Virus record (IMG/VR): IMGVR_UViG_3300025889_000115 | Location: 1 to 64,000 of that record | Reading direction: 5' to 3' (one strand) | Source of the DNA: a virus | Length of the DNA stretch: 64,000 nucleotides | Shown here: in pieces, positions 7,928 to 17,692 of the stretch | How positions within the stretch are numbered: position 1 is the first letter of the stretch | Layout: every line of letters starts with the position of its first letter | Position numbers and translations under genes: made by a program | The notes under the pieces: model-generated | Told to the model about the DNA's origin: nothing | Databases searched by the model: none | Seen by the model: only the letters and a program-made list of their open reading frames with translations

Positions 7928-10336
7928 ATGGCCCGCGTTTCAACTATTGTCACAAATTTTCAGGCTGGTGAGCTATCCCCACGCCTTGAAGGCCGCATTG
8001 ACCTACAGAAATACAGCAGTGGCGCTCAGAAGCTGGAAAACATGCTGGTGTTCCCGCAAGGCGGCATCACACGCAGACCGGGCACCAAGTACGCTGGCAC
8101 GTCAAAAGACGGTGGCAAGGTCAGGCTTATACCGTTTGAGTTTAGCGACGAGCAAGCCTATGTCCTTGAATTTGGGGCAAACTATATCCGTTATTTCAAA
8201 GACGGTGGGATTCTAACCGAAGCCACCGAGACAATCAGCGGGGCAACACAGGCCAACCCTGTTGTGCTAACGATTACCGGCACCAGCTTGGTCAACGGCG
8301 ACCGCATCTTTGTCAAAGACGTTGCTGGCATGACAGAGTTGAACAACCGTGAATTTACTGTTGCGAATAAGACAACAAACACGATTGAGCTTTCAGGCAT
8401 CGATGGCACCGGCTTCACGGCTTATACCAGCGGCGGCACTGCTGGCAAGATTGTCGAAGACACAACGACGTACACAGAGGCGCAGGTCTTTGAGCTAAAC
8501 TTTGTGCAGTCAGCGGATGTGTTGTACTTGGCCCATAAGGACCATGAGCCAGCCAAGCTAACCCGCACCACAGCTACCAGCTTTACGCTAACCGACATCG
8601 ACTTTATTGATGGCCCGTGGCTTGACGAGAACACCACAGACACCACGATGTACTTTTCAGCAGAGACAGGCACCGTAACGGTTACTGCCTCTGCCCCCGT
8701 CTTTAGTTCCGATGACGTAGGCCGGTTTATTCGCACTCGTGAAATCCTTGAGATTGCGCATGACGAGTGGGCGGCGGGCACGAGCTATGTCAATAATGCT
8801 ACTGTGCGTTATAACGGCCACGTCTATAGGCAAGTTACTGGGTCAACTGAAACGTCAGGCAACACACCGCCGGTTCACCTGACTGGCACAGAGACATACG
8901 GCAACATTGATTGGGAATACCGGCACGACGAGTTCGGCCATGTAAGGATTACCGCCTTTACCAGCGCTACTGTTGTCACGGCTGTTGTGCATGAAGACCA
9001 ATATGGTAACGACACCCTGCCAGACAGTTCTGTAGGTTCTGGCAACGCCAACACCCGCTGGTCACTAGGCGCATTTGGCGGCGACCAAGGCTATCCACGC
9101 GCCGTAGCTTTCTACGAGGAGCGCCTATACTTTGCTGGCACAACAGGTCAGCCGCAGACCATCTTTGGCTCGAAGACGGCTGACTTTGAAAACATGACAC
9201 CCGGCACGAATGACGACGATGCCATCAACATCACGATTGCATCTGGCCAGGTCAACGTTATCCGCCACATGATTCCGGGTCGCTTCCTGCAAATCATGAC
9301 GACAAGTTCTGAATTTACGTTGTCAGGCGGAACAGGCACCCAGCCGGTCACGCCTACAAGCGTCAATGTTCTTCGTGAAACCACCTTTGGCTCTGGGGAT
9401 GTGCGCCCGCTCCGCGCTGGCGCTAGCACCATCATGGTGCAAAAGGGGCTTGAGAAGGTCAAAGAAGTCACATTTGACTTGGACACTGACGGCTTGGTTG
9501 GCAGGGATTTGACCATCTTGGCGGAGCATCTGACACGCGGCGGCGTCACGGACATGGTGTGGCAGCAGGAGCCAGAGCTTGTGCTTTGGTTTGTTCACTC
9601 AGATGGAACTTTGGTTGGCTTGTCCTACGACCCGCAAAATCAGACGATTGGTTGGCACACTCACCCAATGGGCAACAGCGGGATTGTCGAGAGCATCACG
9701 GCCATCCCAAGTGGCGCAGAAGACCAAGTGTACCTCTCGGTCAAGCGCACCATTAACAGCGCAACAGTCCGCCACGTTGTCTTCATGGAAAACATTTATT
9801 TCGGCACCGACGTTGCTGATGCTTTCTATGTAGACTCTGGGCTCACATATGACAGCAGCGCCACCACCACCATTAGTGGCCTGAACCACCTCGAAGGCGA
9901 GACGGTGCAAATTCTGGCTGACGGCTCGGCGCATCCAGACAAGGTTGTAAGCGGCGGTGTGGTAACGCTGGACCGCAGCGCTAGCACAGTGCATGTCGGC
10001 TATTCCTACGATTCCAAGATGCAGACGCTACGCCTTGAAGCTGGTGCTGATGATGGCGTGTCACAGGGCAAGATTAAGCGTATTCACGGCGTAACTGTGC
10101 GGTTCATTGACACGGTTGGCGCAGAGGTCGGGCCGGATGAAAGCAATCTGGACCGTATCCCGTTCCGCGACAGCAGCATGGCAATGGATGAAGCTGTGCC
10201 AATGTTTGATGGAGACAAAGAGATTACGTTCCCGTCAGGGTACGACAATGATGCCAGAGTGTTCGTTAGGCAGACGCAACCATTGCCAATGACTATTCTG
10301 GCAGTGATGCGGAGGTCTAACACATTTGATGCTTAA
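7928..10336 (+). CDS. Tail tubular protein B / nozzle (T7 gp12-like)
   Basis: 802 residues, the same length in both units. The start MARVSTIVTNFQAGELSPR with GGITRRPGTKYAG is characteristic of the podovirus nozzle protein that follows tail tubular A. The body is beta-rich and carries repeated Thr/Gly segments. The end overlaps the next gene by 8 bp. It is the distal tail tube to which fibres attach. Confidence 0.9.
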   Translation: MARVSTIVTNFQAGELSPRLEGRIDLQKYSSGAQKLENMLVFPQGGITRRPGTKYAGTSKDGGKVRLIPFEFSDEQAYVLEFGANYIRYFKDGGILTEATETISGATQANPVVLTITGTSLVNGDRIFVKDVAGMTELNNREFTVANKTTNTIELSGIDGTGFTAYTSGGTAGKIVEDTTTYTEAQVFELNFVQSADVLYLAHKDHEPAKLTRTTATSFTLTDIDFIDGPWLDENTTDTTMYFSAETGTVTVTASAPVFSSDDVGRFIRTREILEIAHDEWAAGTSYVNNATVRYNGHVYRQVTGSTETSGNTPPVHLTGTETYGNIDWEYRHDEFGHVRITAFTSATVVTAVVHEDQYGNDTLPDSSVGSGNANTRWSLGAFGGDQGYPRAVAFYEERLYFAGTTGQPQTIFGSKTADFENMTPGTNDDDAINITIASGQVNVIRHMIPGRFLQIMTTSSEFTLSGGTGTQPVTPTSVNVLRETTFGSGDVRPLRAGASTIMVQKGLEKVKEVTFDLDTDGLVGRDLTILAEHLTRGGVTDMVWQQEPELVLWFVHSDGTLVGLSYDPQNQTIGWHTHPMGNSGIVESITAIPSGAEDQVYLSVKRTINSATVRHVVFMENIYFGTDVADAFYVDSGLTYDSSATTTISGLNHLEGETVQILADGSAHPDKVVSGGVVTLDRSASTVHVGYSYDSKMQTLRLEAGADDGVSQGKIKRIHGVTVRFIDTVGAEVGPDESNLDRIPFRDSSMAMDEAVPMFDGDKEITFPSGYDNDARVFVRQTQPLPMTILAVMRRSNTFDA

Positions 10337-10751
10337 TATACGACCCTATACACATGATGATGTGTATGACATTGAACTAGACTACGAGTTTGGCCGAGCC
10401 TCACGGGCTGGCCTTCTGGGCCACAACGAGATAGTTGCCTATACGCTTCTTGATGACGACAAGGTTCTGGCGGTTGGCGGGGCGCATATCATGTGGTTTG
10501 GCGCAGGGGAAGGTTGGGTGCTGGTTTCACCGGATTGCCTCAGAACCCCGGCATCCTTTGCCCGTTATGCAAAACGGCTGTTTGGTAGTATATTGCAAGA
10601 TACTGATTTAAGGAGAGTGCAGGCCAGCATCCACGTTGACGACGACCGCGCGTACAGGTTTGCAGAATGGCTTGGCTTTGAGAACGAGGGCATCATGCGT
10701 AAGTACGGCGTAGACGGCGGCGATTACTACAGAATGGCGAGGGTACAGTAA
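10329..10751 (+). CDS. GNAT-like internal virion protein (T7 gp13-like)
   Basis: 140 residues, with ATG 10329 chosen because the unit B start aligns there. An upstream in-frame TTG exists. The GNAT-type C-terminal signature is visible (DDDRAYRFAEWLGFENEG, then a Tyr-rich end). In this gene neighbourhood such proteins are counted as gp13-like internal virion or assembly proteins. Whether acetyl-CoA is still bound cannot be judged. Confidence 0.78.
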   Translation: MLNIRPYTHDDVYDIELDYEFGRASRAGLLGHNEIVAYTLLDDDKVLAVGGAHIMWFGAGEGWVLVSPDCLRTPASFARYAKRLFGSILQDTDLRRVQASIHVDDDRAYRFAEWLGFENEGIMRKYGVDGGDYYRMARVQ

Positions 10752-11236
10752 TGTCCGCAGAGATTGCAGCAGCAGCCGCGATAGCATCGGGTGTTATGGG
10801 CTTCAAGGGCAACCGCGCAGCAGCGCGGCAAGCCCGACAGGTTGCTGATTACAATGCCCAAGTCGAAGAGAACAACCTTGTCATTCTCCAACGCGCCCGC
10901 AGGGACCAAGAGCTTCAAGTCAGGCGGCAGGGGGAGCAACTTGTTGGAGCGCAGCGGGTTGCTGTAGGCGCAAGCGGCATACAAGAGCGCGGCACACCAT
11001 TGAACATTTATGCCAACGCCTACTTTGGTATAGAGCGTGACGCGGCCCGGATTCAGTATGCCTCAAGTGTTGACGAAGTTCGGGCGGTTGCTGCTTCTCG
11101 CAAGGAAATCATGGAAGGTCGAGCCCGCGCCACAACCTATCAATACGCGGCTATGGGCTCTTTGCTTGGCGGCACAACGCAAGCAGTCAGCACTTACGGC
11201 CAACTCGGTGGGTTTGACACGACAGGAACAGACTAA
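10751..11236 (+). CDS. Internal virion protein (T7 gp14-like)
   Basis: 161 residues, TAATG-coupled to both neighbours. It has an N-terminal hydrophobic Ala/Ile stretch followed by GFKGNRAAARQA and a long charged helix, then another small-residue-rich segment near the C-terminus. This is the usual layout of the ejected inner-core protein that inserts into the outer membrane. The unit B homologue (187 aa) shares the N-terminal 60 residues best. Confidence 0.78.
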   Translation: MSAEIAAAAAIASGVMGFKGNRAAARQARQVADYNAQVEENNLVILQRARRDQELQVRRQGEQLVGAQRVAVGASGIQERGTPLNIYANAYFGIERDAARIQYASSVDEVRAVAASRKEIMEGRARATTYQYAAMGSLLGGTTQAVSTYGQLGGFDTTGTD

Positions 11237-13506
11237 TGCCACAAATCCCTATTTATAATCGTGGGCAAGGCCCGACAGTGCAGATGACAACTGGCACTCT
11301 CGGCCCAAAACTGTCGTCCCAAGTTTTTGAAAGAGCCGCCGCAGCGCCTGGTGAGGTTGCTGCAAAGGCTCTCGGGGACATTGCCAAGGTAGCCGCTGAC
11401 TTTGAGGTCAGAGAGCAAAAAGCAGAGCTTGAGGCTGCTGAACGCGACCTGATGAACAAGGCGGATGAGGCCGCAGACAGGTTTGTTTTTGAAAACAACG
11501 ACGACAACTACCGCGCCTACGGCATCAATGCTGGCAATTTCAAGACCGACTGGCTGCAATCAAATGTGGACACATATGAGGGGCTGAACAGCCGCCAACG
11601 GGCCGCGCTGTCTAACAACATTGACCGCCGTATGCAGCTTAAACTGCAACCCGGCAAGGTAAATGCTTTCGGTCGCGGTCAGGCCCGCAAGACCGATGTC
11701 TTTAACAAGGCGGCAGAGATTCTTGTTAAGGAGATGGCCAACAGCCAAGACTCTCCCGACATGCTTGTCAAATACAACGAAGAGCTTGATGGCCTGTTTG
11801 AGTCGGCACGGGAGCAGGGGCTACAAGTCTCTTGGACCCCCGAGAGTGTCCGCTTTGAGGTGCAGCGTGAGGTTATAAGTGGCTTCATGCAGGACGAGAC
11901 CAAACCGCTTTCGTTCTTTGAAGACCTAAAAGATGAAATCCTTAACGGCGAAGGCGGGTATGCTCAGAACACTTTGGATGAGCAGGAACGTCTTGCTGGC
12001 ATGTTGTCCAGCCATATTAACGAGCTTGAGACAGTGGCTGTGGCTGACGCAACGGCAGCAGGCGCTAGTGCCTTGGCTGGACTGACAATAGAAACAAACT
12101 CCGCGAACAGGACAGTCGCCCTCAAGGACGGATTAGTAGCCGCAGAAAAGCTGCGCAACTTGGGCAAATTCGCCGCCGCTACAAAACTTGAAGTTGACTT
12201 GCGTAGCACTAATGCAGCGCTAAACGCATCTGACAACTTGATGTTTGCGCCAGAGGCGGACGTGCAGGCGTTTATGTCCAAGCAAAAGCAGTTCTTGGAA
12301 AGCGCACGACCCGAAGAAAGGATAAATGCGCTGGCTGAGTACCAAGCCATGCAAACTGCCATGGCCAAGAGAAAAGAGCTTATACAGGAAGACGCGGCCG
12401 GCTACGTCTATGACTCCTATTTCAGAAAATACAACCAAGCGCCCACACCTTCACAAATAGTGGAGCATCAGCGACAGCTTGGTGTGCAAGAGTCAATTAT
12501 CCGGCCATTTACCAAGCTTCAGTTTACCGAGCTTTCCACGGGCATGGCTCAGGCTGACGCCTCTGGCAAGATGGATTTGATGGCGCAGTTCTTTGGTCAG
12601 TTTGAGGAGGGTGAGCAACGCAGTTTGGCTATGCGCGGAGCCCGCAACCTCGGGCTTACAGCCGCACAAAACATTGCCATGTCTAGGCCGGGTGACCCTC
12701 GTGCGCTTGACCTTCTGAACGCAGAAGGTGTGGACGACAAAGTTCTAAAGGCCAACTTAAAAGAAAAAGGTATAGACGCAACGAAGCTGGGGGACATAAC
12801 TAGCGCTGTAGATAAGGAGTTGGAAGAGTACCAGAAGAGCATTGTTGGTGATGCTGCCTCTGGCTACCTAGACCAGACCAGCACATCTGGCCGCCTAAAC
12901 AGTGTCTTTGAGCAGAAACAAGCTATTTACAAGCTGGCTCAAACCTATGTGGTGGCAGGGATGGACATAAGCCAAGCAGCCAAAAAAGCTGCCGGAGTCA
13001 TTACAGAGCAATTTGTCTTTGAAGAGTCTGGTGATGGCGCTGTTCGCATCCCTGCGGCTCAGGCAGGAGCCAGCGCTGACATCATGTCCTTCCTAGACAG
13101 GAAGTTGCGCCAGCCAGGTTTCCTTGAGAACGAGTCTATTATTCCGGGCGATGCTGGTGTTGCAGAAGGCACCACCGATGAGGTTAGGGCCGGAATATTT
13201 GCATCACAGGTTAGGCAAAACGGTCGCTGGCACACAACAGACGACAACAAGGGCGCTGTCCTGCTTGATGACTTTGGCAACGTGGTCATGAAGAAGGTCA
13301 ACATGTTCGGTGAGCGTGGCGAGTTCCCGGTGTACTACGACTTTGCTGACATCGAGGAGCGCATCCAATACGAGGCTGAATACTTTAGAGATGTGGTAGG
13401 CGGTGTGCAGGGTCTTATGGTAGCGCCCACAAGCCCAGACAGGGTTTTAGCCACCGGGGCTGAAATCAGACAGGAGCGGCCTGACTTAATAGGTGGGCTG
13501 CGGTAA
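11236..13506 (+). CDS. Internal virion protein (T7 gp15-like)
   Basis: 756 residues, largely helical and charged, between gp14-like and gp16-like genes. By position and composition it corresponds to the gp15 inner-core protein that forms part of the DNA-ejection conduit. The N-terminus (MPQIPIYNRGQGPTVQ-type) matches the unit B protein's start, but the rest is much diverged and the unit B protein is 900 aa. Confidence 0.75.
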   Translation: MPQIPIYNRGQGPTVQMTTGTLGPKLSSQVFERAAAAPGEVAAKALGDIAKVAADFEVREQKAELEAAERDLMNKADEAADRFVFENNDDNYRAYGINAGNFKTDWLQSNVDTYEGLNSRQRAALSNNIDRRMQLKLQPGKVNAFGRGQARKTDVFNKAAEILVKEMANSQDSPDMLVKYNEELDGLFESAREQGLQVSWTPESVRFEVQREVISGFMQDETKPLSFFEDLKDEILNGEGGYAQNTLDEQERLAGMLSSHINELETVAVADATAAGASALAGLTIETNSANRTVALKDGLVAAEKLRNLGKFAAATKLEVDLRSTNAALNASDNLMFAPEADVQAFMSKQKQFLESARPEERINALAEYQAMQTAMAKRKELIQEDAAGYVYDSYFRKYNQAPTPSQIVEHQRQLGVQESIIRPFTKLQFTELSTGMAQADASGKMDLMAQFFGQFEEGEQRSLAMRGARNLGLTAAQNIAMSRPGDPRALDLLNAEGVDDKVLKANLKEKGIDATKLGDITSAVDKELEEYQKSIVGDAASGYLDQTSTSGRLNSVFEQKQAIYKLAQTYVVAGMDISQAAKKAAGVITEQFVFEESGDGAVRIPAAQAGASADIMSFLDRKLRQPGFLENESIIPGDAGVAEGTTDEVRAGIFASQVRQNGRWHTTDDNKGAVLLDDFGNVVMKKVNMFGERGEFPVYYDFADIEERIQYEAEYFRDVVGGVQGLMVAPTSPDRVLATGAEIRQERPDLIGGLR

Positions 13507-15146
13507 TGCTGGAAATCTACATCCCGCCACAGCAGGATAACCCCACACTGCGCCAGAATTACTTTGACTATTCAAAGTCAGGCACGATGGATGTGTTGGG
13601 TGCCACCTTCCAGCAGGCTTTCTATGAAAACCCTATGAACGCCGCACTGCGCTCAACGCAGCTTTTCTTTGGCGGCGACACGGGCCGAAAGCTGACCCCG
13701 CAAGAGTACCAAGAGAGCGAGTTCTTTCGGGAGGGCATCACAGTAGGAGAGGACGGCATCTACGAGGGTGCCGCTTCTATATTGGCTGAACGCTATGATG
13801 TGCGCTCCAAGCGGAAACTTATCCTGTCACGCTCCCGTGGTGGTGTGGGCCTTGGCGCAACACAGCTTGGTGTGGGCTTGGTCGCAAGCATGCTTGACCC
13901 ATTAGCCGTTGGTGCTGCTTTCATACCCGGTGTGGCCGCTGCTCGTTTGGGCATGGCTGTTGCCCGGCCAGTCACTGCCAGCGGTAGATTTGCCAGAGGC
14001 GCTGTAGAGGGTGCCGTGGGAACGGCTGCGCTTGAGCCTATTGTCTATGGCGCTGCGCGGTACGAACAGGACGCAGACTACACGCTGGCTGACAGTATGC
14101 TTAACGTGGCCTTTGGCACTGTGCTTGGCGGCGGACTTCATGCTGTCGGCGGTGCAATCGGTGACGCAGTGTCACGCTCACGGCTCAAAACAAAGAAAGC
14201 TCTTTTACAGACGGCGGTAGCCCAACTTGCCGATGGCAGGAAGGTTGACGTTGAGCCGCTAATAAAAGCTGACTCGCAGTTGCGCAATGACCCGGCTTTC
14301 CGTGGCGCAAATGTCGTGGACGAAAGCATTGGCGAGACGCCTGATTTGGACATGCGCCCGAAGGGCAAGCGCATACCAGACGTGTTGCGTCCCCTACTTG
14401 TGCCTAGTGAGCGCCCCAAGAGCATCAGGGAGTTCATCAGAGGCATTGGTGGCATTAAAGGAGATGACCCGCTTGCTACCGACTTGCTTGAGCGCAGCGG
14501 CGGGGACAAGAGCCTGTTCCGCGCCAAGAGGGGCAAAGACAAGCAACCTTTGGACAGGGCCAGGGAGGCGGCAGAGGAGGCTGGCTATTTGCCAGAAGGC
14601 TCAACTGTTGATGACTTGCTGGAGCTTGTGGCGCGGGACACAAAGGAAACGCCGGTATACTCCCAGCGTGACGCAGACTTTGATGCGCGTCTGGAACAAG
14701 CCAGAGCAATCAACGACGAGCTTGAGAAGTACCGCATTGACCCCAAGGGCTACACCGACCAGCAAATCGGGCGACTTTTAGAGCAGCGGTCACGTCTTGA
14801 TGAAGTGCCAGAAGATGTGCCGGACGGGCTGACGGAGGAAGAGTTTTACAGGCTGCGCAAGGAGCAGCAGGAAGACATTGGACGCAACCCTGACGTTGAT
14901 GACTTTGTGGAGCGTATGCGCGAGGCTCAGGAGATTGAGGCCCGGTTTGACGACGAGCCACTTAAACGGCTGCAAGAAGAAAACGAACTGCTTGAGGAAG
15001 ACATACGCTACCTTATAGACGATGAGTTGCTGGACGAAGCGGCGCAGGAACAAATCCAAGTCTTCAACCGCCTCACCGAAAAGGCCGAGGCTGGCTATGA
15101 GAAGGGGCTGCAAGCAGCGCAAATCTGTTTGACAGGGAAAGTATAA
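13506..15146 (+). CDS. gp16-like internal virion protein, N-terminal part
   Basis: 546 residues. It starts TAATG-coupled to the gp15-like gene. Residues about 115-240 are Gly/Ala-rich and hydrophobic (ASMLDPLAVGAAF, ARLGMAVARP), as in the membrane-interacting part of gp16-like ejection proteins. The C-terminal third is an acidic coiled coil. No transglycosylase motif is seen. It is followed by a second ORF through TAATG, and together they would match a single large gp16-like protein, as in unit B. It may be a natural split or a frameshift. Confidence 0.75.
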   Translation: MLEIYIPPQQDNPTLRQNYFDYSKSGTMDVLGATFQQAFYENPMNAALRSTQLFFGGDTGRKLTPQEYQESEFFREGITVGEDGIYEGAASILAERYDVRSKRKLILSRSRGGVGLGATQLGVGLVASMLDPLAVGAAFIPGVAAARLGMAVARPVTASGRFARGAVEGAVGTAALEPIVYGAARYEQDADYTLADSMLNVAFGTVLGGGLHAVGGAIGDAVSRSRLKTKKALLQTAVAQLADGRKVDVEPLIKADSQLRNDPAFRGANVVDESIGETPDLDMRPKGKRIPDVLRPLLVPSERPKSIREFIRGIGGIKGDDPLATDLLERSGGDKSLFRAKRGKDKQPLDRAREAAEEAGYLPEGSTVDDLLELVARDTKETPVYSQRDADFDARLEQARAINDELEKYRIDPKGYTDQQIGRLLEQRSRLDEVPEDVPDGLTEEEFYRLRKEQQEDIGRNPDVDDFVERMREAQEIEARFDDEPLKRLQEENELLEEDIRYLIDDELLDEAAQEQIQVFNRLTEKAEAGYEKGLQAAQICLTGKV

Positions 15147-17662
15147 TGCAAGCGTGTACCCAAGACATCATTGACGCAATGCGCCAGGCTGGCTTTGAGA
15201 TTGACGAAGAAGAAGCAGCGGACATCCTTGGTGCTTTTGTGGATGACCTTGAGAAGCAGCAGGGCAAGATTTACTCACAATCCCAAGAAAATCAATTACT
15301 TGAGCGCAGACTGAAAATACATCAGCAGGCCAAGATTAGTGCTGCCATCCAAAAGCGTAACTTCCTGATTAACCAGAAACGTGCTGCATTGCTCAAGCAG
15401 GCCATTGACAACTATGAGGGGTCTGCTGACGACGCCTTGCTCGACATTCTTGTTGGCTCGGTAAAGAACTACAAGGGTGGCCGGATGAGCATCGACGCAA
15501 GGCGGCAGGGCATCCAGAACGACGGCGCTGGCCTGCTGCTTGCAGAGTTGCAGAAGAACGACCTTGTTGGCTTGTTCCAGTCCTCGCAGCTTGATGAGAT
15601 GATTTACAAGGAACTATTCGACGGGTTTGGCACGTCGGGCAACGCAGAGGCACGGCAGATTGCAGAAGCTATCCAGCGTGTTCAGAAGAACCTCCTCGAC
15701 CGCAAGAACAGGAACGGCGCGAATATTGGCGAGTTGGCAAGCTATGTTGTGCGCCAGCGGCATGACCCGAACCGCCTGCGCGATGCAGGGTTCGACCAAT
15801 GGTACAACGACATCGTTCCTTTGCTGGACGTAGAAAAGACTTTTGACGGGGTGCGCGGTGGCGAAGCCGGGCGCAAGGCTTTCTTGCGTGAAGCCTACAA
15901 CCACCTTGAGAGCGGCAACTTCCAGAAAACGTCGTCTGTGACTGGCGAAGACGGCAAGGTTGACCCACTGACCGCGTTCAAAGGCCCGGCCAACCTAGCC
16001 AAGAAACTCAGCGGCTCCCGTGTCCTGCACTTTAGGGACGGCAAATCCAGCTACCAGTACGCCAACAAATATTCTGGCAAGAACCTGATTACATCCGTGC
16101 TAGACGGTATATCCAATGACGCTCAGTCCATTGCGCTTATGGAGGTGCTTGGCACAAATCCAGAAGCCATGCTCGAGACTTTTATCCGCAACCGGCCCGA
16201 CATTACGGACACGGGTGCGCGTCGACTGCGCAATGCCTTGAAGGAGCTTGATGGCACAACTCGCGCTGTTGGCGCTGCACAGACCAAGGTTCTTGGGGCA
16301 GACATGACCGCAGTGGCTGGGTCTCTTCGGGCTCTACAAAACATGTCAAAGCTGGGATTTGCCACAATTTCCTCATTCTCAGACATCGGGTCCAAGGCAA
16401 CGTTGTTGCAGCGGGAAACAGGGCGTAGCTTCTTCGAGTCCTACAACGAAGCCATCCTTGATGTAATGCGCGGGTTTACAGACACGCAAAAGCGCGAGTT
16501 CTCGTATTACCTTGGCACGGGTGTTGACACGTTCCTCGGCAGCATACACTCGCGGTGGGCGGCAGATGACCAGTTGCCCGGTATGATGACCAAGGCACAA
16601 CAAACCTATTTTAAGCTGAACGGCATGCAGTTTTGGAACAGCGCCCAGAAAGACGGCGTTGCCAAAATACTTGCAGCGGACTTGGCCAAGAACGTGGGCA
16701 AAAGGTTTGATGACTTGCCCATTGAGCTTCGCAAAACGCTTGAACTGTACGACATAAACGCGCAGGAACTGGCGTTGTTCCGTGGTGTAGACCGCCAAGG
16801 CCCGGACGGGCGCGAGTACGTATTCCCATCAATGGTGGATGAGATTGACGACGCCGCCTTGGATGCTGCGGCATCGGTGAGGTTCCAGCGGACAAACATA
16901 ACACCAGAGATGCGACAGCAGTTTCGGGATGATTTGCGTACAAGGATTGCAGCTTACTACGCAGACAGTGCGGATGCGGCTGTGCCTACGCCCGGCGCAC
17001 GGGAACGTGCCATCATGAACCAAGGCACAAAGCGCGGCACACCTGTCGGTGAAGCCATACGCATGTTTATGCAGTTCAAGTCATTCCCCATCACTTTTGT
17101 GACCAAGGGGTTACAGCGTCAGTATTATGGCCAGAAGGCTGTGGGCCGGTCCGGCGCAATAGGCATTGCGCAGCTTATGGTTGGGACGACAATCATGGGC
17201 TATATAGCAAATGCCACCAAAGATGTTCTCAAGGGGCGTGAGCCGCGAGAGGTGTTTAGCCGCGAGAGGGCGTTCAAAAGCTTCACAGAGGCGTTTGTCG
17301 CGGGTGGTGGCGCTGGCATTTACGGCGACTTCCTGTTTGGTGAATACAATCGCTATGGGCAGTCACTCACACAGACTCTCGCTGGCCCCACATTTGGCAC
17401 AGCGGATGATATTGCCCGAATTTACGGCAACATGATGTCTGGCAACTTGGACAAAGCTGGCGAAAAGGCTGTTAATTTTTTCTTTAGGAACTTGCCTGGC
17501 GCAAACCTGTTTTACCTCAAGATGGGCATAGACTACATGTTCCTGCATGGCATCTCAGAAATGATGAATCCAGGCTACATGCGCCGCTTGGAAAGGCGTA
17601 TTGAGCGAGAGACCGGCAGTGAGTTTTACCTTCCGCCGAGCGAGTTTGCTGTAGGCAGCTAG
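15146..17662 (+). CDS. gp16-like internal virion protein, C-terminal part
   Basis: 838 residues, with ATG overlapping the previous stop (TAATG). The C-terminal region has features typical of gp16-like podovirus proteins, including MFMQFKSFPITF and an ending MNPGYMRRLERR followed by FYLPPS. The reading frame is open upstream of the ATG for 15 more codons, ending with SANLFDRES just before it. A single-base length change near 15118 would fuse it to the preceding ORF. The weak ribosome-binding site resembles other coupled starts here. Confidence 0.78.
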   Translation: MQACTQDIIDAMRQAGFEIDEEEAADILGAFVDDLEKQQGKIYSQSQENQLLERRLKIHQQAKISAAIQKRNFLINQKRAALLKQAIDNYEGSADDALLDILVGSVKNYKGGRMSIDARRQGIQNDGAGLLLAELQKNDLVGLFQSSQLDEMIYKELFDGFGTSGNAEARQIAEAIQRVQKNLLDRKNRNGANIGELASYVVRQRHDPNRLRDAGFDQWYNDIVPLLDVEKTFDGVRGGEAGRKAFLREAYNHLESGNFQKTSSVTGEDGKVDPLTAFKGPANLAKKLSGSRVLHFRDGKSSYQYANKYSGKNLITSVLDGISNDAQSIALMEVLGTNPEAMLETFIRNRPDITDTGARRLRNALKELDGTTRAVGAAQTKVLGADMTAVAGSLRALQNMSKLGFATISSFSDIGSKATLLQRETGRSFFESYNEAILDVMRGFTDTQKREFSYYLGTGVDTFLGSIHSRWAADDQLPGMMTKAQQTYFKLNGMQFWNSAQKDGVAKILAADLAKNVGKRFDDLPIELRKTLELYDINAQELALFRGVDRQGPDGREYVFPSMVDEIDDAALDAAASVRFQRTNITPEMRQQFRDDLRTRIAAYYADSADAAVPTPGARERAIMNQGTKRGTPVGEAIRMFMQFKSFPITFVTKGLQRQYYGQKAVGRSGAIGIAQLMVGTTIMGYIANATKDVLKGREPREVFSRERAFKSFTEAFVAGGGAGIYGDFLFGEYNRYGQSLTQTLAGPTFGTADDIARIYGNMMSGNLDKAGEKAVNFFFRNLPGANLFYLKMGIDYMFLHGISEMMNPGYMRRLERRIERETGSEFYLPPSEFAVGS

Positions 17663-17668
17663 TTAAGG

Positions 17669-17686
17669 TATAAAGTACCCAAGGAG
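17669..17686 (+). promoter_or_regulatory. Possible -10 box and RBS ahead of the fibre genes
   Basis: TATAAA is followed by a strong AAGGAG ribosome-binding site and GTGACGC before the ATG at 17693. The block from GGTATAAAG through the first codons is conserved at 52057-52096 in unit B, although the upstream sequences differ. No convincing -35 is seen, so promoter activity is only a possibility. The RBS is clear. Confidence 0.3.
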
Positions 17687-17692
17687 TGACGC

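Noticed and set aside
15146-17662. Interpreting the gp16 C-terminal ORF as a pseudogene fragment
   Set aside because: The ORF is long, intact and coupled by the same TAATG arrangement as its neighbours, so it is kept as coding and the split is reported as a question.
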